DNA of 64,000 bases from Rhodoblastus sp. 17X3 (GCF_030056575.1 NZ_JASHHX010000014.1:54547-118546); one strand, 5' to 3'; counted from the first letter of the stretch, positions 27,201 to 37,142 are shown. The notes: generated by a model from the letters alone, not told the origin. Program-made: numbers and translations.

Positions 27201-27923
27201 TCAGGGCCAGCCGCCGGAAAAATAGACCACCTGCCCCGTCGTGAAGGGCGAAGCGCCAGAGGCGAAAAAGGCGATCAGAGCGCCGACTTCTTCCGGCTCG
27301 CCCAAGCGGCCGAAGGGCACTTTTTCGGCGATCAGCGCGCGCCCGTCCGGATCGTCGATGAATTTGGCGCGCGGATAATACATCTCGCTATAGAGGTAAT
27401 TGGGCGCGACGACATTGGCCTGGATGCCGAAAGGCGCGGCCTCCTTGGCCAGCGCCCTGGCGAAGGCCGTCGTCGCGGCGCGCAGGCTGGTGGGCACAGC
27501 GAAGCCGGGTTCCGGCCGGGTCTCGCGCGCCGAGGTCACGAAGACGAAACTGCCGGAGCGCCGCTGCTTCATCGCCGGCAGGAAAGCCTGCGTGAGTTCG
27601 ATCGGGAACAGCACTACGGCGTCAAAAGTGGCGCGGAAATCGTCGAGCGGAATATCCTCGATGGCGTCGCGCGTGATCGGATAGACGTCATTGCTGACGA
27701 TGGCGTCGGGCAATCCCGCCACCGCCAGGATTTCAGCCTGGATATCGACCGGCGTCTGGGCGCCCAGCGCCCGCGCGCCGGTCTCCTGCTCGAAGTTTTT
27801 TCGCGCATCGGGCGAAACAAAGGAGGCGTCATGACAGAAGACCTGCGCGCCGCTCTGGACCAGCGCCGTCACCGCGCCCGGTCCGCAATATTGTCGCGCG
27901 TTGGTCAGCAGAATCAGGCGCAT
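27201..27923 (-). CDS. Halohydrin-dehalogenase-like SDR with altered catalytic Tyr
   Basis: 240 residues. It resembles halohydrin dehalogenases (HheC type) rather than ordinary SDRs: LLTNARQYCGPG replaces the Gly-rich NAD loop and fits T-X4-F/Y-X-G (T7, Y12, G14), and 'VSNDVYP', 'APNYLYSE' and 'TGQVVYFSGGWP' match HheC by recall. The family's S-X12-Y-X3-R triad reads S131-X12-Pro144-X3-R148, so the catalytic Tyr is missing. Dehalogenase or reductase activity is thus doubtful; a ligand-binding or altered-chemistry role is possible. It starts 26 bp after glmS on the same strand, with GGAGAGCGGAGGA before the ATG. Confidence 0.75.
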   Translation of the reverse strand: MRLILLTNARQYCGPGAVTALVQSGAQVFCHDASFVSPDARKNFEQETGARALGAQTPVDIQAEILAVAGLPDAIVSNDVYPITRDAIEDIPLDDFRATFDAVVLFPIELTQAFLPAMKQRRSGSFVFVTSARETRPEPGFAVPTSLRAATTAFARALAKEAAPFGIQANVVAPNYLYSEMYYPRAKFIDDPDGRALIAEKVPFGRLGEPEEVGALIAFFASGASPFTTGQVVYFSGGWP

Positions 27924-27948
27924 TCCTCCGCTCTCCCCTGCGCAAGAA

Positions 27949-29778
27949 TCACTCCACCGTGACGCTTTTGGCCAGATTGCGCGGCTGGTCGACATCCTTG
28001 CCCATGTGGACCGCGGTGTAATAGGCCAGCATCTGGATCGGCGCGGCATAGACGATGGAGCTAAATTCCGGCGCCATGTCGGGCATGCGGATCTCACCGG
28101 CGAGCGTGACCGCCGCCGCTTCGATGGCGTTGGAATCGCCGACCAGAATGATCTTGCCGCCGCGCGCGGAAACTTCCTGCAGGTTGGAGACGGTTTTTTC
28201 CAGCACCGGATCGGTCGGCGCGATCACGATCACCGGCAATTCCTCATCGATCAGCGCGATGGGGCCATGCTTCAACTCTCCGGCGGCATAGCCCTCGGCG
28301 TGGATATAGGAAATTTCCTTGAGCTTCAGCGCGCCTTCCAGCGCCAGCGGGTAGGAGGTGCCGCGTCCGAGATAGAGCACGTCGGTCGTCTTGGCGAGCT
28401 GCTGCGACAGCGTCTCGATGCCTGCCTCCAGCTTCATCGCCTCGGCCAGCAGGCCCGGCACGACCATCAGTTCATTGACCAGCCGCCGCTCCTCCGCCGC
28501 GTCGAGCGCGCCGCGCGCCCGGCCCAAAGCCACCGCGAGCGCCGCCAGAACAGTGAGCTGGCAGGTAAACGCCTTGGTCGAGGCGACGCCGATTTCGGGA
28601 CCGGCGAGGGTTGGCGCGGCGACGTCGCTCTCGCGGGCGATGGTCGAGGTCGGCACATTGACCACGCCAACGATCTTCTGTCCGTGGGCCTTGGCGTAGC
28701 GCAGCGAGGCCAGCGAATCCGCAGTCTCGCCGGACTGCGAGACCACGATCATCAGCCCCTGCTCCGGCAGCGGCGCCTCGCGGTAGCGGAATTCCGACGC
28801 CACGTCGATCTCGACCCGCAGCCGGGCGAAACGCTCGAACCAGTATTTGGCGACCAGCCCGGCGTAATAGGCCGTTCCGCAGGCGGTGATCGTGATGCCC
28901 GTCAGGCTTTTCGCGTCGAACGGCAGCTCGAACGGCAGCCGCACCGCGCCAGCGGAAAAATCGATGTAATGGGCGAGCGTGCGCGCCACCACTTCCGGCT
29001 GTTCATGGATTTCCTTGGCCATGAAATGCCGGTAATTGCCCTTGTCGACCAGAAAGGCGGAGGCCTGCGTCTTCAGTTTGGGCCGCAAGACCAGCTCGTT
29101 GTCCTCGTTGCGGAATTCCGCCGAGCCGCGCCGCAGGATCACCCAGTCGCCGTCTTCGAGATAGGTGATGGTGTCGGTGAAGGCGGCCAGCGCCAGCGCG
29201 TCGGAGCCGAGATACATCTCCCCGCCTTCGCCATAGCCGACCGCCAGAGGCGCGCCGCGCCGCGCGCCGATCAGCAGGTTCTCCTCGCCCTCGAACAGAA
29301 GCGCCAGCGCGAAGGCGCCCTTGAGCCGGGGCAGGCTGGCTGCAACCGCCTGTTCCGGCGACAGGCCGCGACGGATCTGCTCCGTCACCAGATGCGCCAC
29401 GGCCTCGGTGTCGGTCTGGGTGACGAATTCATGGCCCTGCGCGATGAGTTCGTCGCGCAATTCGCGGAAATTCTCGATGATGCCGTTATGCACCACCGCG
29501 AGCTTGTCGGTGGTGTGGGGATGGGCGTTGTTCTCGGTGGGGCGGCCATGCGTCGCCCAGCGGGTGTGGCCAATGCCGACCGAGCCATGGAGCGGCTTCT
29601 CGCGCAGCAGGGCTTCGAGATTGCGCAGCTTGCCCTCAGCGCGGCGGCGCTGCAGCCGTCCGTCTTCCAGCGTTGCTATGCCGGCCGAATCATAGCCGCG
29701 ATATTCGAGCCGCTTGAGCGCGTCGATCAGCGGTCCGGCGACCGGACCCTGACCGAGAATGCCGACAATGCCGCACAT
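27949..29778 (-). CDS. glmS: Glutamine-fructose-6-phosphate aminotransferase
   Basis: 609 residues, normal length. MCGIVGILG opens with the nucleophile Cys2 of the glutaminase domain, with 'HTRWATHGRPTENNAHPH' and 'NGIIENF'; two SIS domains follow, 'TACGTAYYAGLVAKYW', 'SQSGETADSLASLR', and the C-terminal 'PRNLAKSVTVE'. It makes glucosamine 6-phosphate, entry to peptidoglycan and LPS sugars. It lies 238 bp after glmU on the same strand and just ahead of the SDR gene. Confidence 0.97.
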   Translation of the reverse strand: MCGIVGILGQGPVAGPLIDALKRLEYRGYDSAGIATLEDGRLQRRRAEGKLRNLEALLREKPLHGSVGIGHTRWATHGRPTENNAHPHTTDKLAVVHNGIIENFRELRDELIAQGHEFVTQTDTEAVAHLVTEQIRRGLSPEQAVAASLPRLKGAFALALLFEGEENLLIGARRGAPLAVGYGEGGEMYLGSDALALAAFTDTITYLEDGDWVILRRGSAEFRNEDNELVLRPKLKTQASAFLVDKGNYRHFMAKEIHEQPEVVARTLAHYIDFSAGAVRLPFELPFDAKSLTGITITACGTAYYAGLVAKYWFERFARLRVEIDVASEFRYREAPLPEQGLMIVVSQSGETADSLASLRYAKAHGQKIVGVVNVPTSTIARESDVAAPTLAGPEIGVASTKAFTCQLTVLAALAVALGRARGALDAAEERRLVNELMVVPGLLAEAMKLEAGIETLSQQLAKTTDVLYLGRGTSYPLALEGALKLKEISYIHAEGYAAGELKHGPIALIDEELPVIVIAPTDPVLEKTVSNLQEVSARGGKIILVGDSNAIEAAAVTLAGEIRMPDMAPEFSSIVYAAPIQMLAYYTAVHMGKDVDQPRNLAKSVTVE

Positions 29779-30016
29779 GAATTCAAAATCTCCGATTGAT
29801 CGCGCCGATCAGAAAGGCCGGGTTCAAGCCCGGACGCAAGTCAATTTGCGCGACAATGCTTTAACACGGCCTCGGCGCGGCGACGAAGGGCCAAGCTTGC
29901 GCCGGCCGCCAAGTCCTTTTTCCCGAAAACTCTGCAACCTTTTTGCAAAATTCGCAAAGCTCGGCCCTGGCCGTCTTTGGAAGGCGGCGTCTAAGCCTTA
30001 TGGCCGGGCGCCTCGC

Positions 30017-31396
30017 CTATTTTGCGGCCTTGAGCGCCGCCATCTTCTTGCGGAAGGCCGCGGCCCAGCCTGGCAGCACCGCCTGGCGGCCGCGCGCGAC
30101 GGCGAGCGCGTCGGCTTCGACATTCTCTGTGACCACCGAGCCGGAGCCGACAAAGGCGCCGTCGCCGATCTCGACCGGCGCCACCAGCGCCGAGTTCGAG
30201 CCGATGAAGGCGTCGGCGCCGATCCTGGTGCGATATTTGAGGAAGCCGTCGTAATTGCAGGTGATGACCCCGGCGCCGATATTGGCGCGCGGGCCGATGC
30301 TGGCGTCGCCGATATAGGTGAGATGATTGACCTTGGCGCCTTCGCCGATATCCGCCTTCTTGATCTCGACGAAATTCCCGATCCGCACCTTGTCCGCAAG
30401 GTTCGCGCCGGGCCGAAGCCGGGCGTAGGGGCCGATGGCGACATTCTTCGCCAAAGTCGCGCCTTCGAGATGCGAGAAGGAATGAATGACGCTGCCGTCG
30501 CCGACCGTCACGCCAGGGCCGAACACGACATGCGGCTCAACCACAACATCCGAGCCCAGAACGGTGTCGAAGCTGAAGAAAACCGTCTCCGGCGCAACGA
30601 GCGTGGCGCCGCCGAGCATGGCCGCCAGCCGCAGCCGGCGCTGTATTTCCGCTTCCGCGACCGCGAGCTGGGCGCGGTCGTTGACGCCCAGCACTTCCTG
30701 AGCCGGCGCCATGACCAGCGCGCAGGCCGCGCCTTCTCCTCGCGCCATGACCACGGCGTCAGGCAGGTAATATTCTTTCTGGGCGTTGGAATTGCCGATG
30801 CGCGCCAGCCAGTCGAGCGCCCTCTTGCCGTCGAGCGCCATCAATCCGGCGTTGCAGGCGCCGACCGCCAGCTCGGCGGGACTCGCGTCCTTGTGCTCGC
30901 GGATCGCCAGCAGCGCGCCGTCATTGTCGGTGAGAAGGCGGCCATAGCCGGTCGGGTCCTCCGGCTCGAAGCCGAGCACGGCGATTCCCGCACCGTCGCT
31001 AAGCTTTTCGCGCAAATGGGCGAAAGTCTCGGGGCGCGTCAGAGGCGTATCGGCGAAAAGGACCAGAACATCGTCGAAGCCCTCCGCCAGGGCGTCGCGC
31101 GCCGCCAGCACGGCGTGGGCGGTGCCGAGCCGTTCCGCCTGCACGAGAATCCGGGCCTCTGGCGCGGCGGCGCGCGCCTCGGCGGCGACGTCGTCCCGTC
31201 CCGGGCCAACCACCACCGCGACCGCGTCCGCGCCGGCCCGGGCCACGGAATCCAGCACATGGGCGAGCATCGAGCGCCCGGCGACCTTGTGCAGCACTTT
31301 CGGCAAAGCGGAGCGCATGCGCTTGCCTTCGCCGGCGGCGAGAACGATGGCGAGGCAGCGGCGCGGCGCGGCGCGGCGTTCGGTTTGCGTCGTCAT
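30017..31396 (-). CDS. glmU: Bifunctional GlcN-1-P acetyltransferase / GlcNAc-1-P uridyltransferase
   Basis: 459 residues. The pyrophosphorylase motif is [18 protein letters not shown], followed by '[13 protein letters not shown]' and 'NAGLMALDG'; the C-terminal half is a left-handed beta-helix (hexapeptide repeats such as '[20 protein letters not shown]' and '[14 protein letters not shown]') carrying the acetyltransferase. It makes UDP-GlcNAc. ATG 31396 has GAGGG upstream; the open frame extends far above it without family similarity. Confidence 0.97.
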   Translation of the reverse strand: MTTQTERRAAPRRCLAIVLAAGEGKRMRSALPKVLHKVAGRSMLAHVLDSVARAGADAVAVVVGPGRDDVAAEARAAAPEARILVQAERLGTAHAVLAARDALAEGFDDVLVLFADTPLTRPETFAHLREKLSDGAGIAVLGFEPEDPTGYGRLLTDNDGALLAIREHKDASPAELAVGACNAGLMALDGKRALDWLARIGNSNAQKEYYLPDAVVMARGEGAACALVMAPAQEVLGVNDRAQLAVAEAEIQRRLRLAAMLGGATLVAPETVFFSFDTVLGSDVVVEPHVVFGPGVTVGDGSVIHSFSHLEGATLAKNVAIGPYARLRPGANLADKVRIGNFVEIKKADIGEGAKVNHLTYIGDASIGPRANIGAGVITCNYDGFLKYRTRIGADAFIGSNSALVAPVEIGDGAFVGSGSVVTENVEADALAVARGRQAVLPGWAAAFRKKMAALKAAK

Positions 31397-31568
31397 GAGA
31401 CCCTCGGTGCGAGAAATCGGGGCTTGAAGTTTGGCGGGTTTGGCGCTTACAGGCTGGGGTGTATAGGGGAGCGGCAAAATCCGGCAAGGCAAAAAATCCG
31501 CCTCGCAACCGCCGCAAATTAGTTTATAACCCGCCAGCCGGGGAAAAGCGGACGGATAAGGGCGATCT

Positions 31569-31600
31569 CCATTCGTATGAGCCCTAGGCCATTCGTATGA
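31569..31600. repeat. Two direct repeats CCATTCGTATGA, 20 bp apart
   Basis: CCATTCGTATGA at 31569-31580 and 31589-31600 in the glmU/opgG divergent region. Start-to-start distance is 20 bp, about two helical turns, as expected for a protein binding the same DNA face twice. They lie 84 bp or more before the preferred opgG start. Confidence 0.5.
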
Positions 31601-31683
31601 ACCTTTTTGCGGGCGCCGGCCCTTGGCGAGGAGCGTCTTCCGCGCCAAGAATGACAAGACAATCGGAACGGACTGCCTCTCCC

Positions 31684-33213
31684 ATGTTGAAGCGACGGGA
31701 AGTGTTACAATTGGCGGGAAGCGCCGCCGCCCTCGCCGCCGCCGACACATTGCCTTCCGCATTCGCCCAGGAACAGCCTGCCGACGCGATGCCCTTCTCC
31801 GGCCCTGCCGTCGTCGACATGGCGCGCGCCCTGGCCTCGAAACCCTTTGTCGCGCCCAACGTCGACCTGCCGGGCGCCCTGACCAGCCTCACCTATGAAG
31901 GCTATGTCGCGATCCGAGCGAAGCCCGACGGCCTGATCTGGACCGACGATTCAAGCGGCTTCGTCATCGAGCCGCTGCACCGCGGCTTCATCTTCACCAA
32001 TCCGATGCAGATCAACCTCGTAGAGGGCGGCCTGTCGCGGCGGTTGAATTACGACGCCTCCAAATTCGTCTTCGGCGGCGTCAATCTCCCCGCCCCGCCG
32101 ACCAAGCTCGACTTTTCCGGCTTCCGCGTGCTGCGGCGCGACGATCGCGGCGACTTGCAGGAACTGGCCATCTTCCAGGGCGCGAGCTTCTTTCGCTCGG
32201 CGGCGCGCGGCCAGAACCTCGGCGTCACCTCGCGCGGCCTCTCCATCCGCACCGGCGACGCGCGGGGCGAGGAATTTCCCTTCTTCCGCGCGGTCTGGAT
32301 CGAAAAGGCCAGCCGCGCCGCCAACGCCCTGACCATCAACGCCCTGCTCGATTCGGAAAGCGTCTCCGGCGTCTATCGCTTCACGATCCACCCCGGCGAC
32401 GCCACCATTATCGACGTCGAATGTTCGCTGTTTCCCCGCGCCGCGCTCGATTATTTCGGGCTGGCGACCATGAGCGCGACCAGCCTTTTCAGCCCGCTCG
32501 ACCGGCGCGGCGACGACGACGTGCGCGACGCGGCGGCGGAATGCACCGGGCTCCAGATGCTCACCGGCGCGGGCGAATGGGTCTGGCGCCCAGTCTCGAA
32601 CCGCAACAATCTCCAGATTTCGGAATTCGTGGACAATAACCCCAAGGGATTCGGCTTCCTCCAGCGCAACCGCGAATTCGACGATTTCTACGACCTCACC
32701 CAGCATTGGGAGCGCCGCCCGTCGCTCTGGGTCGAGCCAATCGGCGACTGGGGCGCCGGATCCGTCGAACTGGTCGAAATTCCGTCCGACAACGAAAACG
32801 CGCAGAACATGATCGCCTTCTGGCGGTCGAAAACGCCGCTCGCCAAGGGCCAGCAGGCCGATTTCGCCTATCGCCAGTTCTGGTGCTGGTCGCCCCCGTC
32901 GCGTCCGCCGGCCGCCGCCGTCACCGGCTCGCGCGGCGGGCGCGGCGGCGCGGCCAAGCAGCGCCGTTTTCTGGTCGAATTTCGCGGCGACGCTCTCGGC
33001 GATGTCGCCCGCATGGCCGATGTAAAGGCCAATCTGACCATTTTCCCGGGGAAAATCGCCAGCCTGCGCACCTATCCGGCGCCCGAGCGCAAGAGCTGCT
33101 ATGTGCAGTTCGACATTGACGTCGCGAGCGAAAACGCCTGCGAAATGCGCCTGACCCTTGAATCCCAGGGCGCGCCCCTTTCCGAGACCTGGCTTTACAG
33201 ATGGACGCTGTAA
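31684..33213 (+). CDS. opgG: Periplasmic glucan biosynthesis protein G
   Basis: About 509 residues, MdoG/OpgG family. The N-terminus has a Tat-like signal ([18 protein letters not shown], cleavage near AFA-QE). '[16 protein letters not shown]', 'FHRGF-like [10 protein letters not shown]', '[21 protein letters not shown]' and '[19 protein letters not shown]' blocks match MdoG. The protein acts in the periplasm on the osmoregulated glucan backbone made by OpgH, whose gene overlaps its 3' end by 13 bp. ATG 31684 begins the signal peptide; an ATG at 31597 sits inside the direct repeat. Confidence 0.92.
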   Translation: MLKRREVLQLAGSAAALAAADTLPSAFAQEQPADAMPFSGPAVVDMARALASKPFVAPNVDLPGALTSLTYEGYVAIRAKPDGLIWTDDSSGFVIEPLHRGFIFTNPMQINLVEGGLSRRLNYDASKFVFGGVNLPAPPTKLDFSGFRVLRRDDRGDLQELAIFQGASFFRSAARGQNLGVTSRGLSIRTGDARGEEFPFFRAVWIEKASRAANALTINALLDSESVSGVYRFTIHPGDATIIDVECSLFPRAALDYFGLATMSATSLFSPLDRRGDDDVRDAAAECTGLQMLTGAGEWVWRPVSNRNNLQISEFVDNNPKGFGFLQRNREFDDFYDLTQHWERRPSLWVEPIGDWGAGSVELVEIPSDNENAQNMIAFWRSKTPLAKGQQADFAYRQFWCWSPPSRPPAAAVTGSRGGRGGAAKQRRFLVEFRGDALGDVARMADVKANLTIFPGKIASLRTYPAPERKSCYVQFDIDVASENACEMRLTLESQGAPLSETWLYRWTL

Positions 33214-35384
33214 CCGAGACCGCCCCCGCCCACGCGCCGAACGCCCCGCCGGCGGCGCCCTTCGCGCCCGCCATGCCGGAGGAATCGCGCCTCGACATGC
33301 CGGAACAGAAGCTGTCGCGCTTCGATCCGGCGACCGAGCGGCGTAAATTCGTCAACAAGTTCCGCTCGCCCTGGCTGTCACGCCTCGTCACCTTCGGCGG
33401 CGGCCTCGCCCTGACCAGCTGGGGCGCCTATGAAATGTACCGCGTCATCGACGTGGGCGGCATCACCTTCCTGAAATGGGTGCTGCTGGTCCTGTTCCTG
33501 GCCAATTTCTCCTGGATCGCCCTGTCCTTCGCCGCCTCCGTGGTCGGTTTCCTGCATCTGCTGTTCGTCCGTCCCAAGCCGCCCGCCCAGCCGGAAAGGC
33601 TCTCGACCCGCACCGCAGTGGTCATGCCGATCTATAATGAAACCCCCTCGCGGGTGTTCGGCGCGCTTCAGGCCATTTACGAGGATGTCGAAGCCACCGG
33701 CCTCGGCGCGTCCTTCGACTGGTTTTTCCTTTCCGACACCACCGACCCGGACGTCTGGATCGCCGAGGAGCGCGCCCTGCTCGCTCTGCGCGGCAAGCTC
33801 GGTCCGAAGGCGCGGGTCTATTACCGCCATCGCGCCAAGAACACGGCGCGCAAGGCCGGCAACGTCGGCGATTTCGTCGCCCGCTGGGGCGGCGCCTATG
33901 AACAGATGGTCGTGCTCGACGCCGACAGCCTGATGACCGGCCACGCCATCGTCTCGCTCGCCGCCGCGATGGAGGCCGACCCCGACGCCGGCATCATCCA
34001 GACCCTGCCGCTGATCATCAACCGCAACACGCTGTTCGCCCGGGTGCAGCAATTCGCGGCGCGCATCTACGGCCCGGTCATCGCCGACGGATTGTCCTGC
34101 TGGATGGGCCGCGACGGCAATTACTGGGGCCACAACGCGATCATTCGCACAGCCGCCTTCGCCGCCCATTGCGGCCTGCCCCATCTCAAGGGCAAGCCGC
34201 CCTTCGGCGGCCATATCCTGAGCCATGATTTCGTCGAGGCGGCGCTGATCCGCCGCGCAGGCTATTCGGTCTATATGCTGCCCTCGCTGGGCGGCTCCTT
34301 CGAGGAAAGCCCGCCGTCGCTGATCGACGTGGCGGCGCGCGACCGCCGCTGGTGCCAGGGCAATCTCCAGCACATCAGCGTGCTTCCCGCCAAGGGGCTG
34401 GTCTGGCCCACGCGCCAGCATTTCGCCACCGGCATCATGGGCTATGTCGCCTCGCCGCTCTGGCTGGCCCAGCTGCTGGTCGGCATTCTGCTCGTTCTGC
34501 AGGCGAGCTATATCCGCCCGGAATATTTTTCCAAGGATTTCACGCTTTTCCCGACCTGGCCGCGATTCGACGCCGAAAGGTCGCTGGAGCTGTTCATCGT
34601 GACCATGGCGGTGCTGCTGGCGCCAAAGCTGTTCGGTCTGATCGTCGCCTTGTTCGACGGCCCGACGCGGAAGGGCTCGGGCGGCGCGCTTGGCCTCGTC
34701 TTCTCGACCCTGTTCGAAGTGCTGATGTCGGCCTTGCTGGCGCCGATCATGATGATGGTCCATGCCGGACACGTCATGCATATCATCTTCGGCTTCGACA
34801 CCGGCTGGGAGCCGCAGCGGCGCGACGACGGCTCGGTGCCCTTCAAGGCCATCATGCGCCGCCACCGCGACCATGTTTTGCTCGGCTTCATCTCGCTCGT
34901 CGCGGCGCTTCTGATCTCGCCCTCGCTGGCCGCCTGGATGTCGCCAACCATCGCCGGCCTGATCCTCGCCATCTTCCTCTCCTGGGCCAGCGGCCAGAAA
35001 TCCATCGGACTCGCCTTGCGCCGCGTCGGCCTGCTGATGACGCCGGAAGAAAAGAATCCGCCGCCCATCGCCTCGCGCGCCAATGCGCTCTCCGAGGCCC
35101 TCGCCGCCGACGGCCACGACCAGGCCGACGGGCTGCGCGCCCTCCACGACGACCCGGCGTTCTGCGCCCTGCACCAGTCCTTCCTGCCGCCCGCGCCGCA
35201 TCGCGCGCTCGGCGACATCACGCCGGAACGGGCCATGGCGGTGGCCAAGCTCAGCGACGCCCGCAGCATTGACGACGCCGTGAAATGGCTGCAGCGCAAG
35301 GAGCGCATGGCGCTGATCCAGGACCGCGCCCTGATCGCCCTGCTCACGCGGCTGCCCGCCTCGGGCGCCGCCGCGGCCGAGTAA
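33201..35384 (+). CDS. opgH: Glucans biosynthesis glucosyltransferase H
   Basis: 727 residues. Inner-membrane GT2 enzyme: helices near residues 65-125, then the catalytic domain with 'TAVVMPIYNETPSRVFG', 'VLDADSLMTG' and the processivity-type 'DRRWCQGNLQH', and several helices in the C-terminal half (WLAQLLVGILLVLQASYI, VTMAVLLAPKLFGLIVALF). It polymerises glucose from UDP-glucose for periplasmic glucans. The long charged C-tail ends in an Ala-rich segment. Overlap with opgG indicates one operon. Confidence 0.95.
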   Translation: MDAVTETAPAHAPNAPPAAPFAPAMPEESRLDMPEQKLSRFDPATERRKFVNKFRSPWLSRLVTFGGGLALTSWGAYEMYRVIDVGGITFLKWVLLVLFLANFSWIALSFAASVVGFLHLLFVRPKPPAQPERLSTRTAVVMPIYNETPSRVFGALQAIYEDVEATGLGASFDWFFLSDTTDPDVWIAEERALLALRGKLGPKARVYYRHRAKNTARKAGNVGDFVARWGGAYEQMVVLDADSLMTGHAIVSLAAAMEADPDAGIIQTLPLIINRNTLFARVQQFAARIYGPVIADGLSCWMGRDGNYWGHNAIIRTAAFAAHCGLPHLKGKPPFGGHILSHDFVEAALIRRAGYSVYMLPSLGGSFEESPPSLIDVAARDRRWCQGNLQHISVLPAKGLVWPTRQHFATGIMGYVASPLWLAQLLVGILLVLQASYIRPEYFSKDFTLFPTWPRFDAERSLELFIVTMAVLLAPKLFGLIVALFDGPTRKGSGGALGLVFSTLFEVLMSALLAPIMMMVHAGHVMHIIFGFDTGWEPQRRDDGSVPFKAIMRRHRDHVLLGFISLVAALLISPSLAAWMSPTIAGLILAIFLSWASGQKSIGLALRRVGLLMTPEEKNPPPIASRANALSEALAADGHDQADGLRALHDDPAFCALHQSFLPPAPHRALGDITPERAMAVAKLSDARSIDDAVKWLQRKERMALIQDRALIALLTRLPASGAAAAE

Positions 35385-35435
35385 GACAACGGGTGAGGCG
35401 AATCGGCAACGCGGCTTGCGAAAATCGCGGCGTCG

Positions 35436-35450
35436 TTAATCGTGGGTTAA
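35436..35450 (+). promoter_or_regulatory. Consensus CtrA box
   Basis: TTAA-TCGTGGG-TTAA is an exact TTAA-N7-TTAA site, the alphaproteobacterial CtrA full-site consensus, 64 bp upstream of the preferred start of the next gene. CtrA sites usually overlap the -35 region, which would put transcription start near 35480-35490. Confidence 0.6.
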
Positions 35451-35513
35451 GACGAACAATAGAAAATGACGGCTCTGGAACAGCGGGTTGCGCCAACCCG
35501 CGCGGAGCCTCCG

Positions 35514-36356
35514 ATGAACGATCTGATCCCCCCGTCGCATCCCGTGCCGCAAGCCCGGCGGCAGACAGAGCCGAACTGGGACGCCGCTTGGGACGCGTCC
35601 CGTGACGCCTCGTGGAACGCCTCCTGGGACGCCTCCTGGGACGAAGCGCCGGAAATCGAATTCCGGCCGGTTTCGCCGACACGCCCCAAATGGCGCCTGT
35701 ATTCCGCTTCCGCGGGCGCGCTGCTGTTGACCTTGGGCGTGGGCTGGGCGGCGGCGGACAAGATCGGCGGCTATTTCGGCCCGCCCGCCCCGGATCCGGC
35801 GGAGATCAAGGCGGCGGAGGCCCTCACGGCCGCACAGGCGCAGCGCCGCGAACTCGCCGCCCTTCGCGTCCACGTCGAAACCCTGAAGAGCAAGCTGGAA
35901 GCACAGACCCAGAAATCGCGCGCGGCCGAAACGACCATCGCCTCGCTGCAAAAAGGCCTCGCCGAAGAGAAGGCCGACGCCGCGTCGGCGGCCTCGCAAT
36001 TGCAAGCCAAGATCGAAAAGATCCAGAGCCAGGCTGCGGAAAAAGCCGCCGAAAAGGCGGCTGAACGCAATATCGACAAGACGACGACCGCCTCGATCCC
36101 CAAGCCCCTGCCCCGTCCGGCGCAAATACAGGCCGCGGCGCAAGCTGCCCGTCCGGCGCCCTATCGCAACTTCGTCCTGCGCGATATCGGCCCCGGCCGC
36201 GCTCTGGTCGAAGGCGGCGGCCGGATCGAGGAAGTCGAGCCCGGCGATATCCTGCCTGGCGGCGCCATGGTGGAGCGGATCGAGCGGCGCGGCCAGAGCT
36301 GGGTCGTGATGACCGACCGCGGCTATATCGGCCCGGATTACAACTGGGACGATTGA
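35514..36356 (+). CDS. Membrane-anchored coiled-coil protein with WDAS tetrapeptide repeats
   Basis: About 280 residues. Residues ~23-45 are five tandem tetrapeptides (DAAW, DASR, DASW, NASW, DASW), encoded by 12-bp repeats. A single membrane helix (SASAGALLLTLGVGWAAA) follows, then a long Ala/Glu/Lys/Gln coiled coil (~95-185) and a C-terminal small beta domain, 'FVLRDIGPGRALVEGGG', 'VEPGDILPGG', 'SWVVMTDRGYIG'. Such C-terminal domains occur in many unnamed Hyphomicrobiales inner-membrane proteins. ATG 35514 has GGAG at six bases; ATG 35466 would be only 15 bp behind the CtrA box and lacks a ribosome site. Cell-cycle control is inferred from the box. Confidence 0.7.
   Translation: MNDLIPPSHPVPQARRQTEPNWDAAWDASRDASWNASWDASWDEAPEIEFRPVSPTRPKWRLYSASAGALLLTLGVGWAAADKIGGYFGPPAPDPAEIKAAEALTAAQAQRRELAALRVHVETLKSKLEAQTQKSRAAETTIASLQKGLAEEKADAASAASQLQAKIEKIQSQAAEKAAEKAAERNIDKTTTASIPKPLPRPAQIQAAAQAARPAPYRNFVLRDIGPGRALVEGGGRIEEVEPGDILPGGAMVERIERRGQSWVVMTDRGYIGPDYNWDD
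35580..35639 (+). repeat. 12-bp tandem repeat, five units, coding
   Basis: Units of the form GACGCCTCCTGG in frame; the fourth and fifth units differ by one base (AACGCCTCCTGG, GACGCCTCCTGG). Gives the D/N-A-S-W tetrapeptides at the N-terminus of the membrane protein, and could vary in copy number by slippage. Confidence 0.75.
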
Positions 36357-36359
36357 TCG

Positions 36360-36965
36360 TCAAAACTCTGGGCGCAAGGACGCGCCCGGCGCCAGCGCCT
36401 CGGCATAGGCCGCCTGCAGGGCGGGAAGAATATCCTCGACCTTGTCGCGGACCAGATAGCGCGCCTCGCAATTCGCCCGGATGAAGCCCTGTTCGCGCAT
36501 ATGGTCGAGCAGGGACAGCAGCGGGCGCCAGAATCCGGCGATATCGGCGATCAGCACAGGCTTGTCATGGCGTTGCAGCTGCACCCAGGTCAATTGCTCG
36601 ACCAATTCCTCAAGGGTGCCGATTCCGCCCGGAAGCGCGACAAAGGCGTCGGCCTTTTCGAACATCAGCCTCTTGCGTTCGTGCATGTCCTCGACCACCA
36701 GCAGGTCCTGCACGCTTTCGAGCATGTTCTCGCGCTTTTGCAGGAAGCGCGGGATGATCCCGGTGACATGGCCGCCTGCGCTCAGCACGGCGTGGGCGAC
36801 CGCGCCCATCAGGCCGAGATCGCCGCCGCCATAGACGAGGCCGATGTCGCTCTCCGCGAGAATGCGGCCGAAATCCCGCGCCGACGCGATAAAAGCCGGG
36901 TCCGCGCCCATGGATGAACCGCAATAGACACAGATTTTCCGAATCCTGCGCATCGCTCGCCCCAT
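36360..36965 (-). CDS. LOG family protein (nucleotide phosphoribohydrolase-like)
   Basis: About 201 residues. 'ICVYCGSSMGADPAF', 'GLVYGGGDLGLMGAVAHAV' and the catalytic 'PGGIGTLEELVEQLTW' with 'MHERKRLMFEKAD' are the LOG (lonely guy) marks. Enzymes with PGGxGTxxE cleave ribose 5-phosphate from nucleotide monophosphates (cytokinin activation in plants; broader housekeeping in bacteria). ATG 36965 has AAGGGG upstream; 36953 is an alternative. It converges with the repeat protein gene, three bases apart. Confidence 0.9.
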   Translation of the reverse strand: MGRAMRRIRKICVYCGSSMGADPAFIASARDFGRILAESDIGLVYGGGDLGLMGAVAHAVLSAGGHVTGIIPRFLQKRENMLESVQDLLVVEDMHERKRLMFEKADAFVALPGGIGTLEELVEQLTWVQLQRHDKPVLIADIAGFWRPLLSLLDHMREQGFIRANCEARYLVRDKVEDILPALQAAYAEALAPGASLRPEF

Positions 36966-37142
36966 TCGTCGCCCCTTTCTGTCCTGCCGCCCGGAAACGG
37001 TCAAGCCACGCGCGGATAATCTCTTTTGTCGCATGGCGATTTCGGCCAAGCGGGCATAAATAGGGCGCAACAGCCGTTCCCGCCGGAATCGCGGGATCCT
37101 TCGCCGTCCGGGCCATCCGCCCGCAAACCCTTAAGAGGCGTC

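Noticed and set aside
27901..29799. 632-codon plus-strand frame through glmS
   Set aside because: Antisense shadow of glmS; no ribosome site or motif.
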